In this document: positions 27,214 to 35,752 of the stretch, in pieces
How positions within the stretch are numbered: the stretch's first letter is position 1
How the letters are laid out: each line of letters starts with the position of its first letter
NCBI GenBank assembly: GCA_037893245.1
Contig: JBAIAA010000008.1
Span: forward strand, 3,125,001 to 3,189,000
Direction of reading: 5' to 3'
DNA from: Crossaster papposus
Taxonomy: Eukaryota; Echinodermata; Asteroidea; Velatida; Solasteridae
DNA length: 64,000 nucleotides
Notes under the pieces: generated by a model
What the model saw: the letters and a program-made list of their open reading frames with translations, nothing else
Database searches by the model: none
What the model was told of the DNA's origin: nothing
Made by a program: the position numbers and the translations under genes

Positions 27214-29874
27214 ATGCACGATATCGACCCAATTGAAACCCAGGAGTGGCTCGACGCCCTGGACTCTGTTCTTGAAAAAGAAGGTGAAGACAGGACTCAT
27301 TTTCTGCTGACCCGTCTGTCCAGGCACGCGCGCGCCAAAGGCACGCAGTTGCCTTATGCCATTACCACGCCTTACCGCAACACCATTCCAAGCGAGAAAG
27401 AAGCCCGGATGCCCGGTGACCTCTTTATGGAGCGCCGTATCCGCTCGCTGGTACGCTGGAATGCCCTAGCCATGGTAATGCGCGCTAACCAAAAAGACAG
27501 CTCTCTGGGCGGCCACATTTCTTCGTTTGCCTCTAGCGCCACACTGTATGATATTGGCTATAACTATTTCTTCCATGGCCATGAAAACGACCGTGAAGGC
27601 GACCTCATTTATTATCAGGGGCATGTTGCACCGGGTATTTATGCTCGGGCTTTCCTCGAAGGCCGTTTGTCTGAAGAACAAATGAACAGCTTCCGCCAAG
27701 AGGTTGATGGCAACGGGCTTTCATCTTACCCACACCCTCACCTGATGCCGGACTTCTGGCAATTCCCGACTGTATCCATGGGTCTTGGGCCTCTGCAGGC
27801 TATTTATCAGGCGCACTTCATGAAGTACCTGATCAACCGTGGTCTGGCACCTGAGCAGAACCGTAAGGTTTGGGCCTTCCTGGGGGATGGCGAGATGGAC
27901 GAGCCAGAATCTCTGGGTGCTATCTCTCTGGCAGGGCGTGAAAACCTCGACAACCTGATCTTTGTGGTGAACTGTAACCTGCAGCGCCTTGATGGCCCTG
28001 TACGCGGTAATGGCAAAATCATTCAGGAGCTGGAAGGTGTCTTCCGGGGTGCCGGCTGGAACGTGATTAAGGTAGCCTGGGGTCGTCATTGGGACCCACT
28101 GTTTGCCAAAGACAAAGACGGCAAACTCCAGGAAATCATGGACGAAGCCGTGGACGGTGATTACCAGAACTGCAAAGCCAAAGGCGGTGGCTGGACTCGT
28201 GAGAATTTCTTCGGCCGTACGCCTGAAACCCTGAAAATGGTTGAGGACTTGACCGATGATGATATCTGGCGTCTGAACCGTGGGGGCCACGATCCTTACA
28301 AAATGTATGCGGCCTACCATGCAGCCGTGAACCACAACGGCCAGCCAACGGTTATTCTCGCGAAAACCGTTAAAGGCTATGGTACTGGCGACACAGGTGA
28401 AGCGGCGAACATTTCACACAACGTGAAAAAACTGCCTGTTGAAGATATTAAGCACTTCCGTGACCGTTTTGATCTGCCGATTAAAGACGAAGATCTGGAA
28501 AAACTGCCTTTCTTTAAGCCTGACGCTGACAGCCCCGAAATGGTTTACATGCGCAAGCACCGTGAGAAACTCGGCGGCTTTATTCCTCAGCGCCGTCGGG
28601 AATCCGATACTCAGCTCACGATCCCGGCGCTGAAAGCACTGGAGCCTGTCTTAAAGGGCAGCGGTGAGCGTGAAATCTCGACCACCATGGCTTATGTCCG
28701 TATTCTGGGCATTCTAGCGAAAGACAAGAATATCGGTAAATATATCGTACCGATTATCCCGGATGAAGCCCGTACCTTTGGTATGGAAGGTATGTTCCGT
28801 CAGTTGGGTATTTACTCGGCGGGTGGCCAGAATTATGAGCCTGTCGATTCTGACCAGGTGATGTACTACAAAGAATCCAAAACCGGTCAAATTCTGGAAG
28901 AAGGCATTAACGAAGCAGGCTCTCACGCTGCCTGGATTGCTGCGGCAACCTCATACAGCAGCAACAACGTGCCAATGATTCCTTTCTATGCCTTCTATTC
29001 CATATTTGGTTTCCAGCGCACAGGTGATCTGGCGTGGGCATCTGGTGACATTCAGGCGCGTGGCTTCCTGATTGGTGCGACCTCTGGCCGAACCTCTCTG
29101 AACGGTGAAGGCCTGCAACACCAGGACGGTCACAGCCACATTCTGGCATCGACCATCCCTAACTGCATCAGCTACGACCCAACCTATGGGTATGAGTTGG
29201 CCGTGGTGATTCAGGACGGTCTGCGCCGCATGTACGGCGACGGTGAAAGCGTGTGGTACTACGTGACCACCATGAACGAAAACTACATTCAGCCTGCTAT
29301 GCCAGCCGGGGATGATGTGGTTGAAGGGATCGTCAAAGGCTTGTACTGCCTGGAAGACAACAGTGCCCGCAAGGCCAAGCACCATGTGCAACTGATGGGT
29401 TGTGGTACCATTCTGGAGGAAGTACGTGCAGCGGCCGATATCCTGCGCAAGGACTTCAGCGTAGAAGCGGATATCTGGAGTGCAACCAGCTTCAATGAAC
29501 TTCGTCGTGATGGTCTGGATGCGGCGCGCCATAACATGCTGAACCCGACCGGTGAGCAGAAAACATCGTGGGTAGAGCAGCAACTGGCAGGTCGCAAAGG
29601 CCCTGTTATTGCCGCATCTGACTACATGAAACTGTACGCAGACCAGATTCGTGACTTTGTGCCAGGCACATTTGTCACTTTGGGTACCGATGGCTTTGGC
29701 CGCTCCGATACCCGCGAACAGCTGCGTAAGTTCTTTGAAGTGGATCGTTACTTTGTGGTGGTTGCTGCACTGCACGGTCTGGTTCAGGACGGTCAGCTTG
29801 AAGCGTCTGTGCTGGAAAAAGCCATCAAGACATTCAACATCGATCCATCTAAAGCGAACCCGCTGTACTGCTGA
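27214..29874 (+). CDS. aceE: pyruvate dehydrogenase E1 component, homodimeric type
   Basis: Thiamine-diphosphate enzyme that decarboxylates pyruvate and acetylates the lipoyl groups of E2. ATG at 27214 is preceded by GGAG at 8 nt and yields MHDIDPIETQEWLDALDSVL, 886 aa, almost the E. coli length. A longer frame from TTG 27181 is rejected. The ThDP motif begins GDGEMDEPESLGA near residue 225 and ends NCNLQRLDGPVRGN. HISSFASSATLYDIGYNYFF and QDGHSHI segments are conserved. The C-terminal GTDGFGRSDTREQLR is also typical. First gene of aceE-aceF, with 101 bp between them and no lpd downstream. Confidence 0.97.
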   Translation: MHDIDPIETQEWLDALDSVLEKEGEDRTHFLLTRLSRHARAKGTQLPYAITTPYRNTIPSEKEARMPGDLFMERRIRSLVRWNALAMVMRANQKDSSLGGHISSFASSATLYDIGYNYFFHGHENDREGDLIYYQGHVAPGIYARAFLEGRLSEEQMNSFRQEVDGNGLSSYPHPHLMPDFWQFPTVSMGLGPLQAIYQAHFMKYLINRGLAPEQNRKVWAFLGDGEMDEPESLGAISLAGRENLDNLIFVVNCNLQRLDGPVRGNGKIIQELEGVFRGAGWNVIKVAWGRHWDPLFAKDKDGKLQEIMDEAVDGDYQNCKAKGGGWTRENFFGRTPETLKMVEDLTDDDIWRLNRGGHDPYKMYAAYHAAVNHNGQPTVILAKTVKGYGTGDTGEAANISHNVKKLPVEDIKHFRDRFDLPIKDEDLEKLPFFKPDADSPEMVYMRKHREKLGGFIPQRRRESDTQLTIPALKALEPVLKGSGEREISTTMAYVRILGILAKDKNIGKYIVPIIPDEARTFGMEGMFRQLGIYSAGGQNYEPVDSDQVMYYKESKTGQILEEGINEAGSHAAWIAAATSYSSNNVPMIPFYAFYSIFGFQRTGDLAWASGDIQARGFLIGATSGRTSLNGEGLQHQDGHSHILASTIPNCISYDPTYGYELAVVIQDGLRRMYGDGESVWYYVTTMNENYIQPAMPAGDDVVEGIVKGLYCLEDNSARKAKHHVQLMGCGTILEEVRAAADILRKDFSVEADIWSATSFNELRRDGLDAARHNMLNPTGEQKTSWVEQQLAGRKGPVIAASDYMKLYADQIRDFVPGTFVTLGTDGFGRSDTREQLRKFFEVDRYFVVVAALHGLVQDGQLEASVLEKAIKTFNIDPSKANPLYC

Positions 29875-29975
29875 GGTTTAGATTAACCGAACCTGGTAAC
29901 AGGTTCGGCACATGATGATTGTGTCCGGCTAGAGTATCCCAAAGAATGAGCCGGGCACCCTAAAGGGTTAAACGA

Positions 29976-31904
29976 ATGAGTGACGAAATCATCAAGGTTC
30001 CGGACATCGGCAGCGGCAGTGCAGAAGTGATTGAGATCTGCGTCAGCCCTGGTGATTCCATTGAAGCGGAAGACTCGCTGATTGTCCTTGAGTCCAACAA
30101 AGCCACGATGGAAGTGCCTGCCCCAAAAGCTGGCAAGGTGGTTGATATCATCCTGAAAGTGGGCGATAGCGTTTCAGAAGGCGATGACCTGCTTAAAATG
30201 GCACTGGACGCTGCTGATGCCCCTGCCCAGCCCGCGCCTAAAATTGAAGTAGAGACAACAGCACCTGCCGCGGCTCCAGCGCCGGCTGCAGTCACTGCTG
30301 CCAGCATTGAGCCCGTCACCGTACCGGACATTGGTGCTGAAGACGTACCGATTATCGAAATCTGTGTCAGTGTCGGTGATACGGTGGCTGAAGAAGATTC
30401 CCTGATTATTCTGGAGTCTGACAAAGCGACGATGGAAGTCCCTTCACCTAAAGCCGGCGTGGTTAAGGCGATTAAGGTCAAAGAAGGCGACACCATGAGT
30501 CAGGGCGACCTGATCATTGAGTTGGAAGTGGCCGGTAGCTCACCGGTACAGCCTGCGGCTGCACCAGCAACAGCAGCGCCGGCCCCAACGGCAACACCTG
30601 CACCTGTCGCTGCGACCTCTACACCGAGTATCGAACCCATCACTGTACCTGACATTGGTGCTGAAAATGTGCCTGTGATTGAGGTGTGTGTCAGTGTTGG
30701 CGATACCGTGTCTGAAGAAGATTCGCTGGTAGTGCTTGAGTCTGATAAAGCCACCATGGATGTACCGTCACCGAAAGCCGGTGTGGTCAAAGCCATTAAC
30801 GTTAAAGAAGGCGATGCGCTCAGTCAGGGTGACTTGATTGTTGAGCTGGAAGTCGCAGGCAGTGCTGCACCTGTGGCTGCAAAAGCACCGGCACCGGCAC
30901 CAGCACCTGCGCCCTCAGTTGCACCGACTGCTTCATCAGCCCCCGCAAAAGCACCCGCACCTTCTGTTGATGCGGTTGCTTTGGAAAAAGCCAATCGTAA
31001 TTTCCACGCAGGCCCAGCCGTTCGCAAGCTAGCGCGTGAATTTGGTGTTGATCTGGTTGTGGTAAAAGGCACTGGGCCTCGTAGTCGCATCATCAAAGAA
31101 GACGTACAAAAGTACGTTAAAGCCAGACTAAGCGAGCCTAAACAGGCACCGGGTGCGACCAGTGGCACAGGCATTCCTCCGATTCCAGCTGTTGATTTCA
31201 GTCAATGGGGTGAGGTCGAAGAGAAACCGCTGACACGCCTGCGTACTGTCGCCGCTCAGAACTTCCAGCGCTCTTGGTTGAATGTGCCTCACGTTACCCA
31301 ATTCGATGATGCTGACATTACCGAGTTGGAAGCATTCCGTAAGTCACAAAAGGCTGCCGCCGAAGCCCGTGGTACCAAACTGACACCACTGCCGTTTATC
31401 CTCAAAGCCTGTGCTTATGTGATGCAGGAACTGCCACAGTTCAGCTCTTCTCTGAGTGCTGATGGGAAATCACTGGTTCAGAAACACTACATCAATATTG
31501 GTGTTGCGGTTGATACCCCTGACGGCTTGTTAGTCCCCGTGATTAAAAACGTGGACAAAAAAGGCCTGTGGGAACTGGCTGAAGAATGTATCGAACTTGC
31601 TGGCAAGGCCCGCAACAAAAAGCTGAAACCCGCTGAAATGCAGGGTGGCTGTTTCACCATCTCCAGCTTGGGTGCCATTGGTGGCACGGCGTTCACACCG
31701 ATTGTGAATGCACCTGAAGTGGCTATTCTTGGCCTGTCTAAAGCAGCCATGAAACCTGTGTGGGACGGTAAAGAGTTTGCACCAAGACTGTCTCTGCCAT
31801 TGTCACTGTCTTATGACCATCGAGCGATTAATGGTGCAGAAGCTGCACGCTTTACTGCATTGCTGGGTGTTGTATTAGGTGATATTCGCAAGATGTTGCT
31901 GTGA
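29976..31904 (+). CDS. aceF: dihydrolipoamide acetyltransferase (pyruvate dehydrogenase E2), three lipoyl domains
   Basis: Moves acetyl groups from lipoamide to CoA and forms the core of the complex. 642 aa. Three lipoyl domains are seen, with the lipoylated Lys in ESNKATMEVP (near 41), ESDKATMEVP (near 155) and ESDKATMDVP (near 261). They are separated by long Ala/Pro-rich flexible linkers. Next come the peripheral-subunit-binding domain (AGPAVRKLAREFGVDLVVVKGTGPRSRI, near 345) and the catalytic domain ending with SLSYDHRAINGAEAARF, which holds the active-site His and Asp. Same domain plan as E. coli E2. ATG follows GGGTTAAACG, with a weak Shine-Dalgarno in CCTAAAGGG. Confidence 0.97.
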   Translation: MSDEIIKVPDIGSGSAEVIEICVSPGDSIEAEDSLIVLESNKATMEVPAPKAGKVVDIILKVGDSVSEGDDLLKMALDAADAPAQPAPKIEVETTAPAAAPAPAAVTAASIEPVTVPDIGAEDVPIIEICVSVGDTVAEEDSLIILESDKATMEVPSPKAGVVKAIKVKEGDTMSQGDLIIELEVAGSSPVQPAAAPATAAPAPTATPAPVAATSTPSIEPITVPDIGAENVPVIEVCVSVGDTVSEEDSLVVLESDKATMDVPSPKAGVVKAINVKEGDALSQGDLIVELEVAGSAAPVAAKAPAPAPAPAPSVAPTASSAPAKAPAPSVDAVALEKANRNFHAGPAVRKLAREFGVDLVVVKGTGPRSRIIKEDVQKYVKARLSEPKQAPGATSGTGIPPIPAVDFSQWGEVEEKPLTRLRTVAAQNFQRSWLNVPHVTQFDDADITELEAFRKSQKAAAEARGTKLTPLPFILKACAYVMQELPQFSSSLSADGKSLVQKHYINIGVAVDTPDGLLVPVIKNVDKKGLWELAEECIELAGKARNKKLKPAEMQGGCFTISSLGAIGGTAFTPIVNAPEVAILGLSKAAMKPVWDGKEFAPRLSLPLSLSYDHRAINGAEAARFTALLGVVLGDIRKMLL

Positions 31905-31931
31905 AAAAAAAACGGTAGCTGGATGATTGAT

Positions 31932-31962
31932 AAAAATCCCACCATGACCGGTGGGATTTTTA
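31932..31962 (+). terminator. terminator after aceF
   Basis: AAAATCCCACC pairs with GGTGGGATTTT around ATGACC and is followed by TTATT. It lies 28 bp after the aceF stop. Confidence 0.85.
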
Positions 31963-31965
31963 TTG

Positions 31966-31998
31966 AAAAAAAAGCACCCGGAATAGAGTGCGGGTGCA
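31966..31998 (-). terminator. terminator of the small secreted-protein gene (minus strand)
   Basis: GCACCCG and CGGGTGC form a 7-bp stem. On the minus strand eight T follow. It lies just beyond the stop of the gene ending at 32019. Confidence 0.75.
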
Positions 31999-32018
31999 TA
32001 AAAGGGGAAAGGTATCTA

Positions 32019-32456
32019 TTAGATACCCCTCACTGTCACTACTATGGTTCCTGAATAATCACCGGTTTTCTGTGAATCACCTTTTCCAAGTACCGCTGAA
32101 GCAGACACTGAATGATCGGCTAAGTGTGCTTGATTGGGCTCAGTAATATACGTCAGCCCCAAACCATCAAGGTCATACTTTGTGATCACGGTTCTTTTAC
32201 CAACACTCAAATTACTGCCTGCAAGCGTTACCCGTACCTGACCATTGGATTCCAGTTGATACTGCTCAAACCCCACATAGACTGCATGGTGATTACCGTT
32301 CGTGTCAGGTGTTGCCAAATGAAAGGTATCAAGGCCTGTCAACGACGCATAAAGAGCTACTTCCATTGACACTGTTGCTGACTTGCTATCAAAATCTTTA
32401 CCGAAGGCCGTGAGGGTTACTAAAAATAAAAATAGAGTCGTGAGGCATTTTTTCAT
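32019..32456 (-). CDS. small secreted beta-rich protein, unknown; start codon severed from its native RBS by an IS
   Basis: 145 aa from ATG 32456. A signal peptide (MKKCLTTLFLFLVTLTAFG) is followed by an all-beta-looking mature part with alternating hydrophobic residues and a C-terminal YSGTIVVTVRGI strand. That ending resembles pilin- or spore-coat-U-like beta sandwiches, but I do not recognise the family. The IS1380-B copy at 32458-34127 inserted so that its TCATA duplication includes the start codon. The original Shine-Dalgarno (GGAGG, complement of 34139-34143) is now 1.67 kb away. The IS end puts AGGA seven nt before the ATG, so translation may continue from the IS. A terminator follows. 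Confidence 0.6.
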   Translation of the reverse strand: MKKCLTTLFLFLVTLTAFGKDFDSKSATVSMEVALYASLTGLDTFHLATPDTNGNHHAVYVGFEQYQLESNGQVRVTLAGSNLSVGKRTVITKYDLDGLGLTYITEPNQAHLADHSVSASAVLGKGDSQKTGDYSGTIVVTVRGI

Positions 32457-32457
32457 A

Positions 32458-34127
32458 CCTAAATCCTGCAATCCAAACCCGAACAGGTCAATCGCAGCAA
32501 CTGATCAAGCCCTCCTGATTCTGATTATGCTACTATCGAGCAAATATTTACCTTTTCAGTGGATTTTAATCACATGAGCCGTCGTGTTTGGTTCATCTTA
32601 CTGCTATTCCTGATATCAGGGCGCGATAACTCCTTCCGCATTAGCAGAATGTTTTTCTAATCATCCATTGTTCGCTATTTACAAACAGTCACCTACTGCT
32701 AGCCAAGCATCCCACTCCGTTTGGTAGAGATGCTCTTTGTTACTGGCAACGGTCAACTGCCTGTTACCTGTCAACAGTTTTCCGGCAACCCGTATCATAT
32801 AGCAGCGAATGCTTTCCGGCTCCCACTTCATCAACTGACGATTCCCACTCATCAGTGCCATCCAACGTGTTGTATTGTAGGCCAGTATTGCACATTGCAT
32901 AAGCGCACTGTTTGCCATGAAATGATCGGTTTTGATCTGCCCGAGAGCCATCTGGTTTTTGCACTCTTCGATCCAGGTTTCGCAGGTAGCCCGCTTGCCA
33001 TACGCTTTATGGATCTCCCATGGACTCAACGACTCAGTAGTCACGTAGCAGAAGTAGTCGTACTCTGGCTTCGGGTCTAACAATTCGCACTGGGTGTTTT
33101 CTGGCTTCCCGATCTTTCTTTGCCGGACAGCCACGAAGCAACGAGCCCGGTCCCAGTCACCACAGCAGTGTTGAAACTCGCACCACTCCCACCCTGGCTG
33201 ATGCACGACAGGTTGCCAGTCTTGCGGGATTAACAGTTTGTGTAGATTCTTCAGTTTGACCTTAACCAGATAACGATGTCCTAAATCCTCCAGATAGGTC
33301 AGTAATGGTCCACCAAAGTAGCCACTATCAGCCCTGAAAAAAATCTTCATGTGGGAAGGCAGAGTAACCAGCAACTGTTTCATAAACTCTATGGAGCCAT
33401 TAGCAGTGTAGGCATCACCACTTCGTAACCAACCCTGCAGCACTTCTTTGGTTTCCGCGCAAAAGGCCAGCTGCGGGTGGTACGACAGCGCCCCTCTTTT
33501 TTTCTCGTTAAACCCTTTCTTTGCGCCTTCCTGAAAACCAAAACAGGTTTTTACCGTAGAATCGAGGTCAATGGTGACCTGTTTAAAAGCATAAACGGTA
33601 GATGTTCCTGAGCGCAGTGCCTGTTTCCAAACACTCTCCCTCATTTCGTGGACAGCGGTTTCCAGTTCAACGACGCTGGCAAAGTGGAACAGCTTTAAAA
33701 TGCGTCCAAATTGACTGTCACAAGGAATGCGTTGAAAACGGGTGCATTCTCGGAGAACGCTATCCTGCCAGACCGTGCACACTTTCATCAGACTTTTGGC
33801 ACCTGCCAGAATGCCGGTGGTTACCATCAGAATGACATCTGACAGTTGGAAAGTGGCATTAGAGCCTCGTTGAATATTAATCCGTTTGTCCAGTAGGTCG
33901 GCCAGCCCCATCCGGTTCAGGAAGCGAAACACAGGGATCAGTCCAGCCTGACTGGTAAGCGGCTTTTTAGCTTGAGTGAAATGTACCTTCCGCTGCTTCA
34001 AACGTGCTTTTGACTTGTTTTTTTTGCTCATTGAAAAAGTGATGCTTTATGAAACGAAAACATCATTTAATCTCTTTATTCACGGGTGATTGCAACTTTT
34101 ATTTCGATATTATTTGCAGGATTTAGG
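32458..34127 (-). mobile_element. IS1380 family element, variant B (1670 bp)
   Basis: Flanked by TCATA at 32453-32457 and 34128-34132. Oriented so that its transposase right end abuts the start codon of the 32019-32456 gene. Confidence 0.93.
32679..34031 (-). CDS. IS1380 family transposase, variant B
   Basis: 450 aa, complete. As far as I can compare, it is identical in protein sequence to the copy at 11315-12667, which suggests recent transposition. DDE segments are intact. Confidence 0.92.
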   Translation of the reverse strand: MSKKNKSKARLKQRKVHFTQAKKPLTSQAGLIPVFRFLNRMGLADLLDKRINIQRGSNATFQLSDVILMVTTGILAGAKSLMKVCTVWQDSVLRECTRFQRIPCDSQFGRILKLFHFASVVELETAVHEMRESVWKQALRSGTSTVYAFKQVTIDLDSTVKTCFGFQEGAKKGFNEKKRGALSYHPQLAFCAETKEVLQGWLRSGDAYTANGSIEFMKQLLVTLPSHMKIFFRADSGYFGGPLLTYLEDLGHRYLVKVKLKNLHKLLIPQDWQPVVHQPGWEWCEFQHCCGDWDRARCFVAVRQRKIGKPENTQCELLDPKPEYDYFCYVTTESLSPWEIHKAYGKRATCETWIEECKNQMALGQIKTDHFMANSALMQCAILAYNTTRWMALMSGNRQLMKWEPESIRCYMIRVAGKLLTGNRQLTVASNKEHLYQTEWDAWLAVGDCL

Positions 34128-34132
34128 TCATA

Positions 34133-34549
34133 CATATACCTCCACGCGTTAATCATTGTTTAGTATGCGTTTATTTTATATTTCTTTATTTCACTATAGA
34201 GATAGTACTTATAACCGTCATTAGAGACTTTAGGTGATTGTAAAGACAACTCTTTGTTTATACAGATTTTTTCCTTTTCCTTCTTTAGTCTTATCTAAAA
34301 CGAAAGGCTATACATTTAATACACAAAGATGGTTGCTAAATAGCCCATCAATTAGCATTGTATTTCTAGATGATCAATCGGATTCATCTGAAAACAAGCT
34401 TCTACACACATCCGCTACTCTACTGTGTGTGCTCAAGGACTGACTGTTATCAACAAAATCATTATGTGCCATCAATAATCGATAAGCGCTTTTTCCTACC
34501 GTTGAGCCCATTGTAATCATGTAAAAGATAAGCGATAGGCGGTGATAAC
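34133..34549. other. former 5' region of the severed secreted-protein gene, otherwise empty
   Basis: Starts with the orphaned Shine-Dalgarno GGAGG on the minus strand (34139-34143), 7-8 nt from where the ATG stood. The rest is AT-rich. An open frame at 34234-34443 has no start signal and an improbable composition, so I leave it out. Confidence 0.5.
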
Positions 34550-34693
34550 ATGCAATCCGCAATGAGCAAAATCACAACAGCCATGGTGTTGGCTCTGGTG
34601 CTTTCATTAGGTATTAGCCTATTACTGGAAGCCGCAGAGTTGACCTATATACATGAACAGCCCGCCAGCGTATTAATGGTGCCTTATCATTAA
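34550..34693 (+). CDS. 47-aa predicted small membrane or exported protein
   Basis: ATG at 34550 preceded by AGGCGGTGATAAC, a reasonable Shine-Dalgarno. The product has one hydrophobic stretch (TTAMVLALVLSLGISLLL) and then a short polar tail (EAAELTYIHEQPASVLMVPYH). A hairpin with T-rich tail follows 11 bp after the stop, so it looks like a complete monocistronic unit. The helix may be a membrane anchor or a signal sequence. I do not recognise a family. Confidence 0.5.
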   Translation: MQSAMSKITTAMVLALVLSLGISLLLEAAELTYIHEQPASVLMVPYH

Positions 34694-34704
34694 TGAATGA
34701 CCTG

Positions 34705-34746
34705 CCCGATATGACTCTGGCCATTAGCCCCGTATCGGGTTTCTTA
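34705..34746 (+). terminator. terminator after the small membrane-protein gene
   Basis: CCCGATA and TATCGGG pair around a 22-nt loop that could fold further, followed by TTTCTTATTATTT. Confidence 0.6.
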
Positions 34747-35010
34747 TTATTTGATAGGGGAGTCTATGTATCAAAGAAATAGGCAGTAGCGGTGCGAACC
34801 TATGGCGAGCGTCTAGCCCAGAAGGGGTAATGCTGGCTGCCATTGCTATATAGCTATAAGCTTGCATAATTTCAGGGTACGTATATTATTAGTCCGAAAT
34901 TTTTAATAAATAACATGATATGTATTTTTATAGACTACTTTCATTGCTTTGTTTTATTTTATTGCTGATGCATTCAAAACCTTCATACTCTGAGATAGTT
35001 AAGCTACTAA
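34747..35010. other. no gene recognised
   Basis: Very AT-rich spacer before an IS66 end. I see no coding frame, RNA or repeat. Confidence 0.4.
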
Positions 35011-35425
35011 GAATCAACGTAACTGTTCAGCCCCTCTCAACTGAGACTTGATTTTTCCCGATTTTAATCAATGCTTTGAGTATTCAGATAGATGGAGCGG
35101 CCTGTATTTTAGTGACTATGCCATCTCCAGACACTCAGACCATCGCTTTGCTATTGGGGGCTATCAACCACCTCCAATCTCAGCTTGTGGTATTAGAAGA
35201 GCGCTGTCGTGATCTGGAAGAAAAGGTTTCAAAGAACAGTAGCAACAGTAGCAAGCCTCCCTCATCAGATGACTACCAAAAACCGAATGCCAATGATAAC
35301 GATGAATCTGACTCCCCTAACCATCAAAGCTTAAGGCAGTCTTCTGGCCTAAAGGCTGGAGGTCAGAAAAAACACAAAGGCCATTGCCTACGTGCTACTG
35401 AGGAGCCTGATCACACACAGTACCA
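35011..35425 (+). mobile_element. IS66-type element, 5' fragment with truncated tnpC
   Basis: Begins GTAACTGTTCAGCCCCTCTC, the same end as the split element at 41647, then the tnpC start (MPSPDTQTIALLLGAINHLQ at 35118). The similarity breaks off at about 35425 after codons for DHTQYH, where the leader's zinc-binding-like part would begin. The rest is absent. The 8-bp duplication cannot be checked. Confidence 0.85.
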
Positions 35426-35640
35426 TGAATAGACCTCTGCCAGTATCCTGAAATACTTGTCACGCCGGAGGTTTCGCAGCTCCACCTTCTGGCCTGCCGT
35501 GACCATGGACTGGACAAAGGTTCTGGCCTCTTTCGCCATATACTTCTCGTTGTAGCACTTACCCTGATCTCAGGGGTGTCGATCCCCATTATACGTACGC
35601 TGACGGCTGTACCGATATAACCCATAGCATTATTGGGCAA
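35426..35640 (-). pseudogene. staphylococcal-nuclease-like (thermonuclease) gene fragment, frameshifted and truncated
   Basis: On the minus strand one frame reads GYIGTAVSVRIMGIDTPEIR, the SNase core with its I-D-T-P-E-I-R Ca-binding and catalytic segment. Straight after it the frame must shift by one base to continue GKCYNEKYMAKEARTFVQSM and then VELRNLRRDKYFRILAEVYS, both typical SNase text (including the second catalytic Arg region). The 3' end is cut by the IS66 fragment. The start is unclear (TTG near 35640). So it is a decayed secreted or cytoplasmic nuclease; no signal peptide can be seen in what remains. Confidence 0.7.
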
Positions 35641-35752
35641 GGTTTAACGTTTCCAAATTTGCCACCATTTTGCAGGGGGCTTTTCTGGTGTAAATGGAAT
35701 ACCTACCTTGTGATCATATGTGAGAGCTATGTTTAAGACAGATTTATATATG

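Noticed and set aside
28951-29775. 274-codon minus-strand frame
   Set aside because: Antisense of aceE, without start signals; a typical shadow of a GC-biased conserved gene.
30500-31174. Ala/Thr/Gly-rich minus-strand frames
   Set aside because: Shadows of the Ala/Pro-rich linkers and repeated lipoyl domains of aceF.
34234-34443. 69-codon plus-strand frame
   Set aside because: No Shine-Dalgarno, AT-driven composition and no recognisable segment.
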